From: Owenia fusiformis
Lineage: Eukaryota; Annelida; Polychaeta; Sabellida; Oweniidae
Reading direction: 5' to 3'
Assembly: GCA_903813345.2 (NCBI GenBank)
Contig: CAIIXF020000003.1
Coordinates: 3,502,109 to 3,562,108, forward strand
DNA: 60,000 bases
Part shown: positions 12,507 to 24,115 of the stretch, piece after piece
Layout: the number at the start of each line of letters is the position of its first letter
Numbering within the stretch: the stretch's first letter is position 1
Made by a program: the position numbers and the translations under genes
The notes under the pieces: model-generated
Told to the model about the DNA's origin: nothing
Seen by the model: only the letters and a program-made list of their open reading frames with translations
The model's database searches: none

Positions 12507-13845
12507 CAGAGATTAATGTTTCCAAACTGTTTTGAAACAAACTAACGTCTTGTTTTCAACCTACACCTTGCTCCTTTCTGTCGTATTTAATAAAACAAAA
12601 ATAGTATATCACGGAGGGATACGAACCACTCACCTGGGACTTGGTTATTCACTAGCGCCATAGGCGTTCTACTATTCTGGATACAACTGACGAGTCGTAT
12701 TTAAGTGGAGACAAAAGTGAGGATCATTTTGAATTGACGCTCGGTATAAATATATAATACTTTTGTTCTTTCATATCGGTAGCTCGTTGGCCTAATGGTT
12801 AGCGTGCCTGGCTTCCATAGTCTAGGTTAGTTGATCGAGACCCGTTCATGTCGAACTTTTTGATTTGCTTGTTGTCAAGATTATAATAAGTAGGGCAAAA
12901 TCCAGAAAAAGTAGATCAAAAATACTCCAATGGAGTATAAAATTGTCACCAGGATTCCGGAATGAGACGAATGTTAACTCGTGAAATCTCGGTAGATAAG
13001 GTAGGTCAGAAAATCCGGATTAATCCGAACAAGGTTCGGGAATTTCCGTCATAAGAAGTAGGTCAAAAATACTCCAATGGAGTATAAAATTGTCACCAGG
13101 ATTCCGAAATACGACGAATCGAATCGGCAAACTTCGGTACAATAATGAAGTGCATAAAAATCGTGAAACAGGTGTCGGGGGCTTCCCCTCATCTTTCCAT
13201 AAATGGTTCTAAAAGCCTTATATGGATCTATCATGTGACATTCAAAATGACGTTCCTATATGGTTCTATGGGCCTTATATGGATCTTTCGAACACGTGAC
13301 CAAATCAAAATCAAAATCAAAATTTTACCTTGACCATTGGATGGGATTTCATAGAAAATATCAAAGAAAACATATTCTCGTGATCCTTAAATCACTTAAA
13401 TTCGATCATTTTATCTTCACCCCTTGATGGAATTTTATGAAAGAAGTTATGAAAACACATCATCATGTAAGGGTTTTCACCTAAATTAGCTCGTTTTATC
13501 TTGACCCTTCAATTGAATTTCATTGAAAAATGTTTCATGAAAAATATCATGTTATGATTTGTATTTAAATAAGACCGTTTCATTTAAATACTTGCTGGAT
13601 AATATTTCATAAAAAAATGCACTTTAAAAATATTTCAGGATTTGCCTTAATTTATCAATGTAATGAAGGTTAGATTGACTCTCAAATAGGGTTCTATTTT
13701 AACTTTTTTATTGAAATTAATACAAGGCCGGACTCACTCTCTAAATAGCTAATAAAAATTCAACCCTTGGATGTGATTTCGTTGAAAAAAAAATATGACA
13801 AGTCCAGAATCAAATGATTTGTCCAGAACCTCTTAAGATCCTGTT
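12507..13845. repeat. Right outer arm of large foldback structure
   Basis: Reverse complement of 6467-7808. It is continuous with the inner pairing down to the centre, so the right side preserves the uninterrupted arm (about 2.07 kb in all), whereas the left arm is broken by the segment 7809-11005. Confidence 0.85.
12777..12861 (+). ncRNA. tRNA-like pol III promoter unit
   Basis: Box A TGGCCTAATGG (12788-12798) fits TRGYNNANNGG and box B GATCGAGAC (12833-12841) fits GWTCRANNC. They are spaced 34 bases apart, with a T5 tract at 12857-12861 that could end pol III transcription. A stem CCTGG/CTAGG surrounds an oversized 10-base loop where an anticodon arm would be, so this is not a functional tRNA by eye; a tRNA-derived SINE head is more likely. 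The same unit sits in the opposite arm at 7454-7538. Confidence 0.5.
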
Positions 13846-14503
13846 AAATCTAAAATTTTGAGACGAACTCTCATTTCAAATTGAAAATCTAACTCTTTCC
13901 GACGAGTCAACTTCAATGCGATGGGTGATGCTTGAACAACAGATACAGAGTACATGTCTATGTACTTTTGCAGACGATGTAGGTGAGGTACATAAACACT
14001 AGGAATACTCAGAACATTAGTGTAGTAGTGGCAAGATTAATTCACCAAACAAGCTTTATTAGCTAGATAAATAATTGGCGAAAATCCTATGCTCGAAAGA
14101 GCACGAAATATTGCAGGCACCAATCTAAGACGTATACAGTATGTGATGCGTTCGCAATATTTAGAAACAAACGTGATTTTTAAGGATTTACAGGCTAATG
14201 TATATTTTAATCATATTAAATAAATAAAATTGAACAATTTCTTCGATACTATTGATTAATACTTAACAGGTAGTGAAATGACCGATAAAAACACCACAAA
14301 ATATCCATTAACATAGATAAAATAACGCTTAAAGATGAACTAGATTTGCGACAGGGTAAACGTCGTCGCAACTTTTTGTTTAGTTGCGATCAGAAAATCG
14401 ATAACTTTGCGTCAGACTTGCGATGCGATGGAATGATAATAACATTTTTTGGGAAATAGTTGCGTTGCGATGTCTTGCGATGCGATTCGCATGCGATTTT
14501 GCG
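13846..14503. other. Right subterminal region of the 9.4-kb insertion
   Basis: No gene recognised. The last 160 bases (about 14345-14503) are dense in TTGCGATG / GCGATGCG motifs that also occur, inverted, next to the left terminus at 5165-5300. Confidence 0.5.
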
Positions 14504-14617
14504 TTGCGACCAGATGATAATGAGGCCTCTGATCTACACTTTATGTTTGCTCTTTTACAGAAAGCACTCTGTGAAATTATGTCGGGAAGAAAGGTGCGTG
14601 TGCACACATGTACGTAC

Positions 14618-14715
14618 CCTCCAATAGCATCAAGCAATGCAAATGGTACGCTCGACACATTCCATACGCTTGCAGTGACAACCATTAACACAAGAATCCA
14701 TTTACCAGATTGCAT
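14618..14715 (-). CDS. Cysteine-rich secreted peptide, copy 1, exon 1 (signal peptide)
   Basis: Encodes 32 residues plus two bases. A short basic start MQSGKW is followed by a hydrophobic stretch ILVLMVVTASVW and a small-residue region consistent with signal peptidase cleavage. The donor is GG|GTACGT (phase 2), which joins in frame to 4921-5044. The ATG is preceded by a plausible acceptor (AATACTAAG, then nine bases before ATG), implying an upstream non-coding exon, placed tentatively at about 15018-15065. The copies at 24520-24596 and 29422-29516 align along the whole exon, differing mainly just after the signal region. Confidence 0.8.
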
Positions 14716-15017
14716 CTTGAAAGCCTTAGTATTAAAAAATATGTTAAACATTTTGAAATAATCTAAAAAGCATTGCATTATGTAATATGTACATCAGCTT
14801 TAAATATAATTTAAGCAAAAGCAGCTGTGTTATTCTCCAATATTCCTTCTTTTAAAAGAAAACACCTTTTTGATTTTCTATTATTTTTTCATGTAATAAA
14901 TTCCTGTAAATATTTACTATAATGACCTTGGATGTAAATTACAAAATCTTGTTACATAAGAAGTCAGAGTGGTATTGTTAATGATTTATCATATGGTTTA
15001 GTTAAATACAAACTCAC

Positions 15018-15065
15018 CTCGCTGTTTATGTGCTTTTAACAATATTTTCTGTGTGTCAGCATCTC
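15018..15065 (-). promoter_or_regulatory. Putative 5' non-coding exon and promoter of copy 1
   Basis: On the minus strand, GCACATAAACAGCGAG is followed by a strong donor GTGAGT (15017-15012). Just upstream, 15090-15081 reads CTTTATATCA, a weak TATA-like element. The same arrangement recurs at copy 2 (donor 25560-25555, TATATAA upstream near 25630) and copy 3 (donor 29761-29756, TTTATAAC upstream). Conservation in three tandem copies is the main support; the start site is not known. Confidence 0.45.
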
Positions 15066-15268
15066 CATCTACTTTCGCAATGATATAAAGGAATAATTGT
15101 ATGCAGGTATTTCTAATATCGATTTAATAAGCCACTCGATAGCTGATAAACAATCGATTATTACGTGCTTGGAACGTGACCGATTGCAACTCAACAGTTC
15201 ATTATTACCACTGTTCCACAACTAGCTACTTTGACGGGACGTCAATGTAACTAAATGGATGAACTTTA

Positions 15269-15729
15269 TGGTGTTTCATTTTCAAAATTGCTCTCAGATC
15301 AAAACGGCCCTTTAACACGGGGTTACAAATGGTGCTGGTAGTTCACAAATTAGGATAACGTTCAGACTGGTCCGTCGGTCATTCTTTCCCTGCCACTGGA
15401 TAGACAATTTTCTTGTTATATAAACCAAAACACTTTCAAGTGATGAAAACTAGACTGTTTTATAAAATAAAAAGTTACTCTATTTTTATCAGTACTTATC
15501 GAACGCCCTGTATATTAAAAAGGCTTATAACAGAACAATTAGTTCGAACCATTTCTAGTAGAAATGCAAAACAATATTTTCTGGAAAATGGGCGTAATCC
15601 AATCTGACTGGAAGAATGGCCGACAGACCAATTTAAACGTTATCCGATTTTGAACCATTTTTGCACCATTTGTAACCCCATGTTAAAGGCCATTGTGATC
15701 TGAGAACATTCTTGAAAAATGAAACACCC
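15269..15729. mobile_element. Foldback MITE with TA-flanked ends
   Basis: Arms of roughly 130 bp (TGGTGTTTCATTTTC... and ...GAAAAATGAAACACCC) are imperfect inverted copies. TA lies outside each end. A partial copy containing the left arm is at about 30015-30160, and the first 30 bp recur at 27466. No coding frame. Confidence 0.6.
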
Positions 15730-16138
15730 TAATGGACTCGATGCATATGTTTTTGCTTCCTTAATTTAAATCATTTATAAGTCAAGTTGCAGATTGAAAT
15801 TTTGAATTAAGCTCGTTGTAATTAGACAAAATATATAACTTTTCTCAATATATATTTTTTTTAAAACACACCAGACACTTCTTTTTTTCTCGGTATCATA
15901 TGTTTGGAATAAAATGAAACATCTATCCGAACATTATTGGAACAAAATGACATATCGTCGCGTGAGAATAACTTTGTACTAACTGCCATTTTCAAAAAAA
16001 TTGAGATAGACATGGAATTTTACTATTTGAAACACAGGCTTTCATCTCAGATACATGCCCCATCTCAATTCCCTCTCATTAAGCTAGAATTCAGTGTGAA
16101 ATTGTACCATCTCCAGACAAACAGCTTATTTCTAATTT
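15730..16138. other. Spacer without recognised features
   Basis: AT-rich DNA between two foldback elements. The open frame at 15937-16155 has no recognisable similarity. Nothing else seen. Confidence 0.5.
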
Positions 16139-17893
16139 CAAATTGTCATATCTGATATCAGCTGTTTCAACCAATCAACTCTCTAAGAATTGGTCATGTG
16201 ACTTGCAAAACTTGGATTCATAACAATCTTATATTAAAACGAAGTATGCCAATATGCATGTTATTGTATCTAGAATGAAATAATGTTTTGTAACACAATA
16301 CCATGCCAGTTTGCATGCCTGGCCTTTCATGTTTTAGTTTTAGAACTATTACAAGTAGATCAAAAAATAAAATGATACAGTATGTGTAATCCCATGCATA
16401 TTCAAATTATATGCCCTCAATTACTCTTTGTATTATGGATGCTCATTGGATTATTCATGGCCACATGATATGAAATAGAATTACTAATTTCCTCGAAAAC
16501 CTAAATCCTTGCTACCAGGGAAGATGAAAAGTACAAATGACCAATTAATTAGATCATGTGAGCAGTCAAAAGTACCCTTTATCTTCCCTGCTACCAGGTC
16601 TTATAGGGGTTTCAATGGCCAAATGCAATAGAAATGCATATACGAAGCTGCCATCATTAAATGTTGAAAATGAAAGACTACTTATTTGTTTCTTCAAATA
16701 GAGTACATAATAATAGGTTATATACTAGATATAGTAATCAAAACAAATAGTAACTGTCATATTTTGCACTACATTGCTCAAAGGCAATCACTGTCTATTG
16801 AAATCTCTTTCAAAATGATGTTTTATAGTTTGTGGAAAAAAGCTAAATCTATTTAAACTAGCTTTAACTTTTACTGACCATACACTATATCAATAAGGAA
16901 TTATCTTTATGTTAGTATAGTCCCTTAAAACACTTATTTTATTTTCTCTTCTATTTTCACTGAACATCTGGGATCTTTTTAGTTATTTTATTACTAGTAT
17001 GTTTTTCAGATTTGTCCTTTCTTTTGCATTTTTGGGATCATTGTTTTTAGATCATCTACATTTTATTTTGGAAAAGTAACAAATGGTTCAATTTCTTTAC
17101 AAAGAGCCACTCTTAGTCTCCACTTCTACAATTGCTTCAATTCCCAATTGTACTCCACAGAGTAGCAAACAACAGAAAATGAATGGATAATGATAGCTGA
17201 ATCCCAATGAACAAAATGTGATTACCTAAATCAAGGTTTCATCACTTTCATTAATCTAAAATGAATTAGAAATTATTTTTCTATTTTCAAATTTCTTCCA
17301 TGTGCATGTAATAAAAATTGGTTATGTCTTAGGCCCTAAGGATATGAAACCTGCTGGTCAAAATGGAATTACGGACCAGTTGCAATGTTATTCTCCTATA
17401 CCCAGTGAAAAAATCAACTGGTCTGTATCAAAAATAACCTGATAATGACCAGCAGACCGGCCCTTAGGGCCTACATTGTAATGTGCTTGGAGGTTTAGGC
17501 TACAGGGTTTATACCGAGGGAAATATGTGGGGGACCGTATTGGCATCATTGGTTTCAATGCATTGTACTTCTGCCTTAGTTTCAAAGGCAATAAATTCTT
17601 TTTGAAGGGTGTCCTGAGATTCCAAAATTAAGAAATAATTATACTTATTTGAGAAATTGATTTTAAAGTTGTATAAATTGAATTTTCTTTATTTTATTAA
17701 ATAATATTCTTTGTTTTTTTGAAGATTTTTTTACAAAGCAAAACATTATTTTTCATTCTAGATACAATAACATGCATATTGGCATACTTTGTTTTAATAT
17801 AAGATTGTTATAACTCCAAGTTTTGCAAGTCACATGACCAATTCTTAGAGAGTTGATTGGTTGAAACAGCTGATATCAGATATGACAATTTGA
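16139..17893. mobile_element. 1.75-kb element with about 150-bp inverted ends
   Basis: 16139-16290 and 17741-17893 are close reverse complements (anchors TATCTGATATCAGCTGTTTC and CATGCATATTGGCATACTT). The interior is AT-rich with no transposase. It resembles a non-autonomous foldback element. An imperfect internal inverted pair is seen near 17335-17470 (GGCCCTAAG / CTTAGGGCC). Confidence 0.65.
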
Positions 17894-18339
17894 AATCGAT
17901 ACACAACGCGTTTAGATCTCTCAATATTGAAATTGTACAAATGAAAGTTTGGCTCACTAAAATATCTAGTAAAGGAAATAGACGATTGACTTTAATTCTT
18001 CTTATTTTTTTTATTCAATTAATTTTTTGAGTACTTTTTGTTAAATGAACCAAACTTTCCTTAATATAACTTTAGTATTGAGAGCTCTGAGAAATTGTTG
18101 TATAATGTTGTTTTGTTCCAACAAGGTTCGGAAAGATCTTTTATTTTATTCTCAAGAATTGGTAGAAAGGAACAAAAAAACTATTGCACTAAATAAACAA
18201 AAATTGTTCAAAAAACAATAATATAAAATATATGTTAATACTTCGAATTAAATTGTTGTCAATCAGTGACCTTTACATCAAGGACAGAATGTTTTCAATA
18301 ATTTGTTTGAGAGAAAAACGTTGAATTCAGTTCTCCATA

Positions 18340-18690
18340 TCGATACCAATTCTCACAGGTAGGTATGAAACGATTTGTCCGCTGTGATGGAGCGTGCTAT
18401 TTTTCATAAAAAAAACTTCACAATTTATATTTCAACTCTTATATTCGTTATACCAAAGAAGATAACCTACTCAATGCAATGGGTATAACATTTGCAACCT
18501 TCAATTCTGCTTAGGGGTGTAAAAGCTGAAAACAAAGAGAGAGCACCATGCACTAAAATGTTCCATTTCGTTATTAAATTTTTAATGGCACGATAAAGTG
18601 ACTTTATGATATGTACATATGTTTTCAGTATTTTGAAGGTATAAATAAGATCTGGATGTGTGTGGTCTTTTTAATTTTTTCATAAAATAT
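18340..18690. repeat. 5' half of a foldback element split by a LINE
   Basis: Matches 27845-28150 in the same orientation (for example AATGCAATGGGTAT, TATACCAAAGAAG, TATTTACATATGTTTTCAG-like runs). It continues beyond the LINE at 21248. The complete paralogue at 27845-28770 shows the undisturbed element. Confidence 0.7.
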
Positions 18691-18700
18691 AAGTTCTAAT

Positions 18701-21018
18701 GAAGGTGAGTGCTTTAAAGTGCTTTCTAGTTTTAAGACAAACAAAACCCCGGGTAGTGACGGCCTTACCGCGGAATGGTTTAAACTTTTTTGGAATGATA
18801 TCTCGACCAAAGTTGTAACTAGTTTTAACCTTTCTTTTGAAACAGGGCTTTTATCGGTTAGCCAACGGCAAGGGGTCATCTGCATGATAGAAAAATCGGG
18901 TAAAGATATACCGCTATTAAAAAATTGGCGCCCCATCTCCCTTTTAAATATAGATTATAAAATTGTGTCGAAAGTCGTTAGTAAGCGCATTGAATCGGTT
19001 CTCGGAGCCATTATTGGATCGGATCAGACTGCCTTTATAAAAGGCAGACTGATTGGTGAAAATATTAGATTTATGGAGGATCTCCTTACATATACGAGAG
19101 ATAAAAAGATCCCTGGTGTAGTATCGCTAATTGATTTTGAAAAAGCATACGATAGTTTGGAATGGAGTTACATTGATTATGCTTTGCGTTATTTCAACTT
19201 CAGAGAACGACTTATCAGGTGGGTGAAGTTATTTTATACAGATATTAACAGTTGCGTCACTAACAATGGTCATTCTACAGGATGGTTTAAGCTGAACCGG
19301 GGCGTCCGGCAGGGGGATCCATTGAGCTTCTCCCTTTTATAATATGTATAGAGGTCCTTGCTTTGAAAATCAGGCAGGATGAAAACGTGAAAGGTATTAA
19401 CCTGAATGGCCATGAACAGAAAATAACCCTATACGCTGACGATACTTCCCTTTTTCTAAATGATATAAATTCTTTAAAAGCAGCCCTTAACATTTTTGAT
19501 AAGTTTTATTGGGTGTCAGGTCTTAAAATGAACCGGGAAAAAACTGAATGTTTCTATATTGGGGCATCGAAAGGGGACACTAGTAAAATCGAGGGGTTGA
19601 AATGGATGGAGCGCCCTAGTAAATTTTTGGGAGTAAGTATATGTTATAATCGAAAGATAAATGATGAAACGAACTTTGGTACTAAACTTGTTTCTTTAGA
19701 GAGGATCTTAAATTTGTGGAGTAAGCGTAATCTGTCAATTTACGGTCGTGTGATGATAATCAAATCTTTAGCTGTCTCACAACTGGTATACTCTATGTCT
19801 ATGACGGCCACCCCTGATCACGTTATTACGCGAGCAAACTGGCTGATCTATAGCTTTCTTTGGAAATGAGCCAGTGAAAAGATTAAACGTAATACCATAT
19901 CTGGTGATTTTAAAGATGGCGGAATTCGAATGTTAAATTTGACTTCAATGGAAAAAGCTTTAAAAATTATGTGGATAAAACGCTTCTTTGACATATCCAA
20001 AAGTCATTGGAAGGTTATCCCTGCAATTTACTTTGCACAGTTCGGAGGCTTAAATTTTATCTTGCAATTTCGCTATGATATCCGGTATTTCAAATATCCC
20101 ATTCCGGAGTTTTATAAGGACATGCTTCGGTATTATTCTTCAGTCAATGAATGTGATGACCCACGGAATAGTGCTGAAGTTAAGAACGAATTTTTGTGGA
20201 ATAACAAGAACATATTAAGGGAGGGTAAGCAAATTTTCAGGAAGGATCTATTTGAAAAACAAATAGTCCAAATACGAGATCTTTTAGACGAAGAGGGCAA
20301 ATTCTTAAGCCATCGGGATTTCAATCTGAAATTCACGATAAATATTAACTTCCTAGACTATATGGGAATTATATCAGCTATTCCATCGAAGTGGATCTCC
20401 TTATTAAAAAGCGACCGCACAATGATAAGTGTATCAAACTATGAGCCCAGATTGGAATCTATCCATATTGCAGGTAAGATTTTCGATATTTCACAGCTGA
20501 CCACAAAGCTTATTCAGTCATGTATAAATGAAAATAATTTTACTTTATCCAAAAGTGTGCAACAAAGCGCCTCGCAATACAATGTCTCAGTAAATGACAT
20601 ATGTTCGATGGCTTACAGAGTAACAAAGAACAATTTTTTTCGCGAGCTGCAGTATAAAATCATTAATAATATTTACGCGACAAACCTGTATCTGAAAAGA
20701 GTAAAGATAAGGAAAAATGGCGCGTGTGACTTTTGTGGGGAGGAAGAAACTGTTCGGCACCGGTTCTGGATTTGCAAAAATGTACAACCTCTCATTAAAA
20801 ACATGAAAATGCATTGGGAGCCAAAGGGTATAGAATTAAAGGAACAGCACGTAATAGTGGGATATTTCGGGAACTTACTTTTCAAAGAATTCAATTTTGC
20901 TATTTTAATTTACAAGTATTATGTGCATACGAAGATTTTTAGAAGAGAACCTATATCATACTTGGGGTATAGGGCGTATCTTTCCGAAGGCTCCAAATTA
21001 GATAATTATGATTTCTAA
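18701..21018 (+). pseudogene. LINE ORF2 fragment: reverse transcriptase and C-terminal zinc finger
   Basis: Reverse transcriptase remnant. Visible motifs in order: TPGSDGLTAEWFK (RT fingers), NWRPISLLNIDYKI, DFEKAYDSLEW (motif A Asp), RGVRQGDPLS, and the catalytic LYADDTSLF after the break; near the end CDFCGEEETVRHRFWIC, a CCHC finger typical of L1/Tx1-group ORF2 C-termini. The frame is broken by a one-base shift near 19320-19345 (after GDPLS) and by TGA at 19867-19869, so it is dead. The remaining frames are 18719-19342, 19363-19869 and 19930-21018. Confidence 0.88.
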
Positions 21019-21237
21019 CTTTAAATAGCGTTCTATGCTTTATTTTATGGCATGATTTTTCCTCTATATTTATGTGACATTTACAGTATGCATGTGTCTG
21101 ACTGGGATATATGAAAGATGAGAGGGTATGGATGGGTAAGAATGTATGGTGTGAAAGGAAGAATGTTTTGAGGTTGCTTTAAAATGTAAAATGTAAGAAG
21201 TTTTTAAACTGAAAAAAAAAAAATACTACAAAAAAAA
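18701..21237 (+). mobile_element. 5'-truncated APE-type LINE (L1/Tx1-like), TSD-flanked
   Basis: Only the RT and C-terminal part of ORF2 plus a 3'UTR and A-rich tail (21213-21237) remain. A 10-bp duplication AAGTTCTAAT flanks it (18691-18700 and 21238-21247). The paralogous element at 28150 has the uninterrupted sequence, giving an empty site. 5' truncation with a short TSD and A tail is the standard signature of target-primed reverse transcription. Confidence 0.85.
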
Positions 21238-21247
21238 AAGTTCTAAT

Positions 21248-21730
21248 TTGTGTCCCCTGTGATAGAGCGGTTTCAAATGTGAACAACCGTTAAGAAATTT
21301 AGAATTTAAGATTCTTTATATACTAGTATCTTTTCCTTCACGTTGGGTTAGGGAACGTGTCAAACCTCTTCCCGAATTATGACAAGTATTCCTCTAAAGT
21401 GTTGATGTAAAATATATTTTATAAATCAATATATCTCACATTTGAAACTGCTCCGTCACAGCGGACAAAACATTGAAACATTATTTTTTGAAAAAAAAAT
21501 AAAAAAAGAACACATACATCGAGATCTCATTCATAAAATTAAAACTAAAACGTAAAACGTGAAACTGCTCCGTCATAGGAGACAAAAAATTAATCATTAT
21601 TTTTTATGAAAAATTAAAAAGCCACAATACATCTTTTATATGTCAATTGTTAATTGTCAATTATGTCTTTAGAATATTAGAATATACAACAAGAAATGAA
21701 TTTATAAATTTATTTTCCATTCCATTTTAT
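21248..21730. repeat. 3' half of the foldback element split by the LINE
   Basis: Continues the 18340-18690 element: CTGTGATAGAGCGGTTTCAAA and TATATACTAGTATCTTTTCC match 28185-28265, followed by the sequence matching 28310-28460 with moderate divergence. Confidence 0.65.
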
Positions 21731-22467
21731 TAAATCAAATATTTGAAAATGTGATTGGTGTAAGATGGGTTTACCCTAATGACGTCATCAACAGTTTTAT
21801 TTGGAATGAAAAAAAATATCGACCTTCGACCCGCACCTTCGGCCTCCAATCTATCTGTCTATTGTAAACGTAATACTTTTTACTGTTGAGGATATACCGT
21901 TGTTTTTGGATACCCTCTATATTTTGATTCCCACCTTTGAATCATTCAAAAATTATTGTTGCTTAAATGATTCCACTTTAGCTAGTTCTTCAAAAATGTA
22001 TGGACAATGCCAAAGACGGTTCAGGAACTCACATTCGATCCAGGCCGTTGCGTTAAACTTTCGATGCTACGATCAATATTGCTACAGCCGGTGAATACAT
22101 GCATATAAATTAATATAAAATTACACAATTCAGGTATATCTGTCACTTCAGTATAACAGGCATACCTGCATTATTTAAATGCAAAGATGTACATACTAAC
22201 TAAAATATATTCGTTATTTATGATTGAGACTTAGTTTCAACAAATTCTATGTCTTTGAAGCCAGGTTTTATTTTATATCTTTCCTTTATACAGAATGGTA
22301 AAAATGGCAACCTTACCGGTACTTGTATTTTCCTCATATCTTTGTCATTTGGGGAAATTACTCCCTGATATTTAATACATTAAAACATCATTTAATTTCT
22401 CAACACCCTATTTCATTTCATGGCACTTTAAACAATATGCTCCACCCGGATGCTCCAGTAGCCACTA
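21731..22467. other. Spacer without recognised genes
   Basis: AT-rich. The segment at about 22120-22200 resembles 3290-3370. Open frames at 21900-22094 and 22323-22508 show no recognisable domains. Confidence 0.5.
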
Positions 22468-23289
22468 CAGGGCGTATCAAAAAAACGCAACAAGTAGTTA
22501 TCTTGTAAAATCACAAAACTAGTGAAGACTACATCAATTTCCTTCAATGTACCATAAAGCCACGTCCCTCCTCTTTGCAATGATATGTCATTCATTCACA
22601 TGTGGTCATGGTTGGGTGAAAAATCCTTCTATTTGCACAGTGGGTCAAAATCGGCTCTGGACAGAGTTTCAGATATTGCAAATATCAGTGCAAGGGCTAA
22701 GTGCCAACGGAAGTTCTCCTGACTTGAATTGTTGTGACTTTTACTTTTGGAGCTATCCCAGGGGCATTTGTTCTCACGATTCCTCCACCAGATATTGCAA
22801 AACTTCGAAAAAGAATTGCCCATAGGCTGCTTTTCTCCGCTTTGAAACACAGATGACTCAGGGCTGAACCATGCATGCCGTGGAGAGATGAGCGCATCTT
22901 TATGTGGTGGCAATTTGGAGGGGTATAGGATGTATTCTTGCAAAAATATGAGTATGAAAACTTTACTGTCTATGCCACTCCTGTCACACCTTCTTCAAAT
23001 AGCCCCTATGCCCCATTGTACTGATTTTTGCAATGTTTAAAAGTTGGGTCCGAGCTGAATTTGGCCCCACTTTGCGAAATTAACGATTATTCGGCCAGCC
23101 ATGACTCTCTGTGAATGAATGTCAATACCTGACTCCTAGTTGTGGGGATATGCTAAAGGTAGGGAGTACAAGAATGGTCTCAGGACAATTGCAGACCTCA
23201 AAAGGGAGATCATCCATGTCATTCTGGCCATTCCTGCTGAGGAATGCAGTCGGGTGATTGACATATTGTGCAGCTGTGCCTATAATTGA
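22468..23289 (+). pseudogene. Decayed mariner/Tc-type transposase relic
   Basis: A terminus-like CAGGGCGTATCAAAAAAACG preceded by TA starts at 22468. Downstream, the reading frame around 22709-22770 gives SSPDLNCCDFYFWSYPRGIC, close to the SPDLNPxDFxLWG block next to the last catalytic Asp in Tc1/mariner DDE transposases. A second in-frame stretch, 23146-23289, begins GYAKGREYKNGLRTIADLKR and ends IPAEECSRVIDIL, resembling the C-terminal part of the same protein type. The two blocks overlap in family order, suggesting two relic copies or an internal duplication. Stops and shifts interrupt both. The right terminus was not found. Confidence 0.6.
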
Positions 23290-24115
23290 CTGACAAAACA
23301 TTTCACGAAAACAGCTCGCACCGGTTCTAAAAACGTCCTGCTACATCCTAAAATTAAAAAAGGGAATGCATGGAATGTCAAAAGTCACAATATGATAACA
23401 AGACAAAGTGCGAACAGTATCCCACCCTTGAAAAGAAAAACAGTTTTTGGGACCGAAGATCCAACATTGCAGCCTTTATGTATTAATCTAATAAGCTTAA
23501 TTCTTAACTTTCGAAACACTTACGAAACACCATTTGAAAGTTAAGGTCGATCGAGTCGAATCATTTGGCTTGGAACTTGTAGACTAGACTTTACAGACAA
23601 TATTTTAGGATGACAATTTAAAAATGGCCGCCTTCACAAATACCCAGAATGCCAAAATTAATAAATTCTAAACTTTCATACCAAGGACAGACAGACGAGA
23701 TTTCAGTACAAAAGTAAAAAAAACGGTCCTCGAGGGATTGATGAGCATGAGGACAACATATGAGGAATCATGTAACTAAGAAATCAAAAATTGTCGCGCA
23801 CGTTTTCATACAATTCAAAAATGAAGTATTGCAATTTCTATATCAAGTTCCAAATGTTCTGTTTTTCGATGTATCATATATCGTGAATTCGAAAATGCCC
23901 ATTAACAAGTGTTCTGATGGTGTTTCAGCTCCGATAACTGGTATAACTGGCTTTTTTCAAAGCATGTTTGTGTATCAATTATCAATCAGAATAATGGGAT
24001 ATACAACAAGAAATTTAAAACCACCTAGAGTTTATTCATTTTCATTTCACTTTATCAAGCCGAATATTTGAAAATTTGATTGATGTAATGTTCTTGATCT
24101 CTTTAGCTGAGATTT
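23290..24115. other. 3' flank of peptide gene copy 2, no gene recognised
   Basis: The open frame at 23760-24071 has no recognisable domain. From about 24010 the sequence (TTTATTCATTTTCATTTCA and AAGCCGAATA) is homologous to the 3' flank of copy 1 near 4875-4912, marking one limit of the segmental duplication. Confidence 0.55.

Larger units (their letters stand above)
5138..14530. mobile_element. 9.4-kb insertion with 27-bp terminal inverted repeats
   Basis: A 27-bp sequence beginning AGAGGCCTCATTATC occupies 5138-5164 and occurs as its exact reverse complement at 14504-14530. Subterminal sequence on both sides is rich in TTGCG/GCGATGCGA motifs, as in elements whose transposase binds subterminal repeats. 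The flanks (GCCAACATAATTGAGATATC to 5137; ACTTTATGTTTGCTC after 14530) are contiguous in the paralogous intron of copy 2 near 24410-24455, so this is an insertion at one point. I see no clean target-site duplication; the junction differs from the empty site by one T. No transposase frame is recognisable, so it is non-autonomous or decayed. It hosts nested repeats (5496-5736, 6467-13845, 8633-9428). Confidence 0.75.

Noticed and set aside
12777-12861. Functional tRNA gene
   Set aside because: Box A and B fit, but the anticodon loop is ten bases and acceptor and T stems do not pair properly; kept as a tRNA-like unit only.
14423-14761. Plus-strand 112-codon frame over the signal exon of copy 1
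   Set aside because: Antisense shadow of the supported minus-strand exon and it crosses the end of the TIR insertion.
22629-22943. Minus-strand 104-codon frame
   Set aside because: Antisense to the transposase relic; no similarity of its own.
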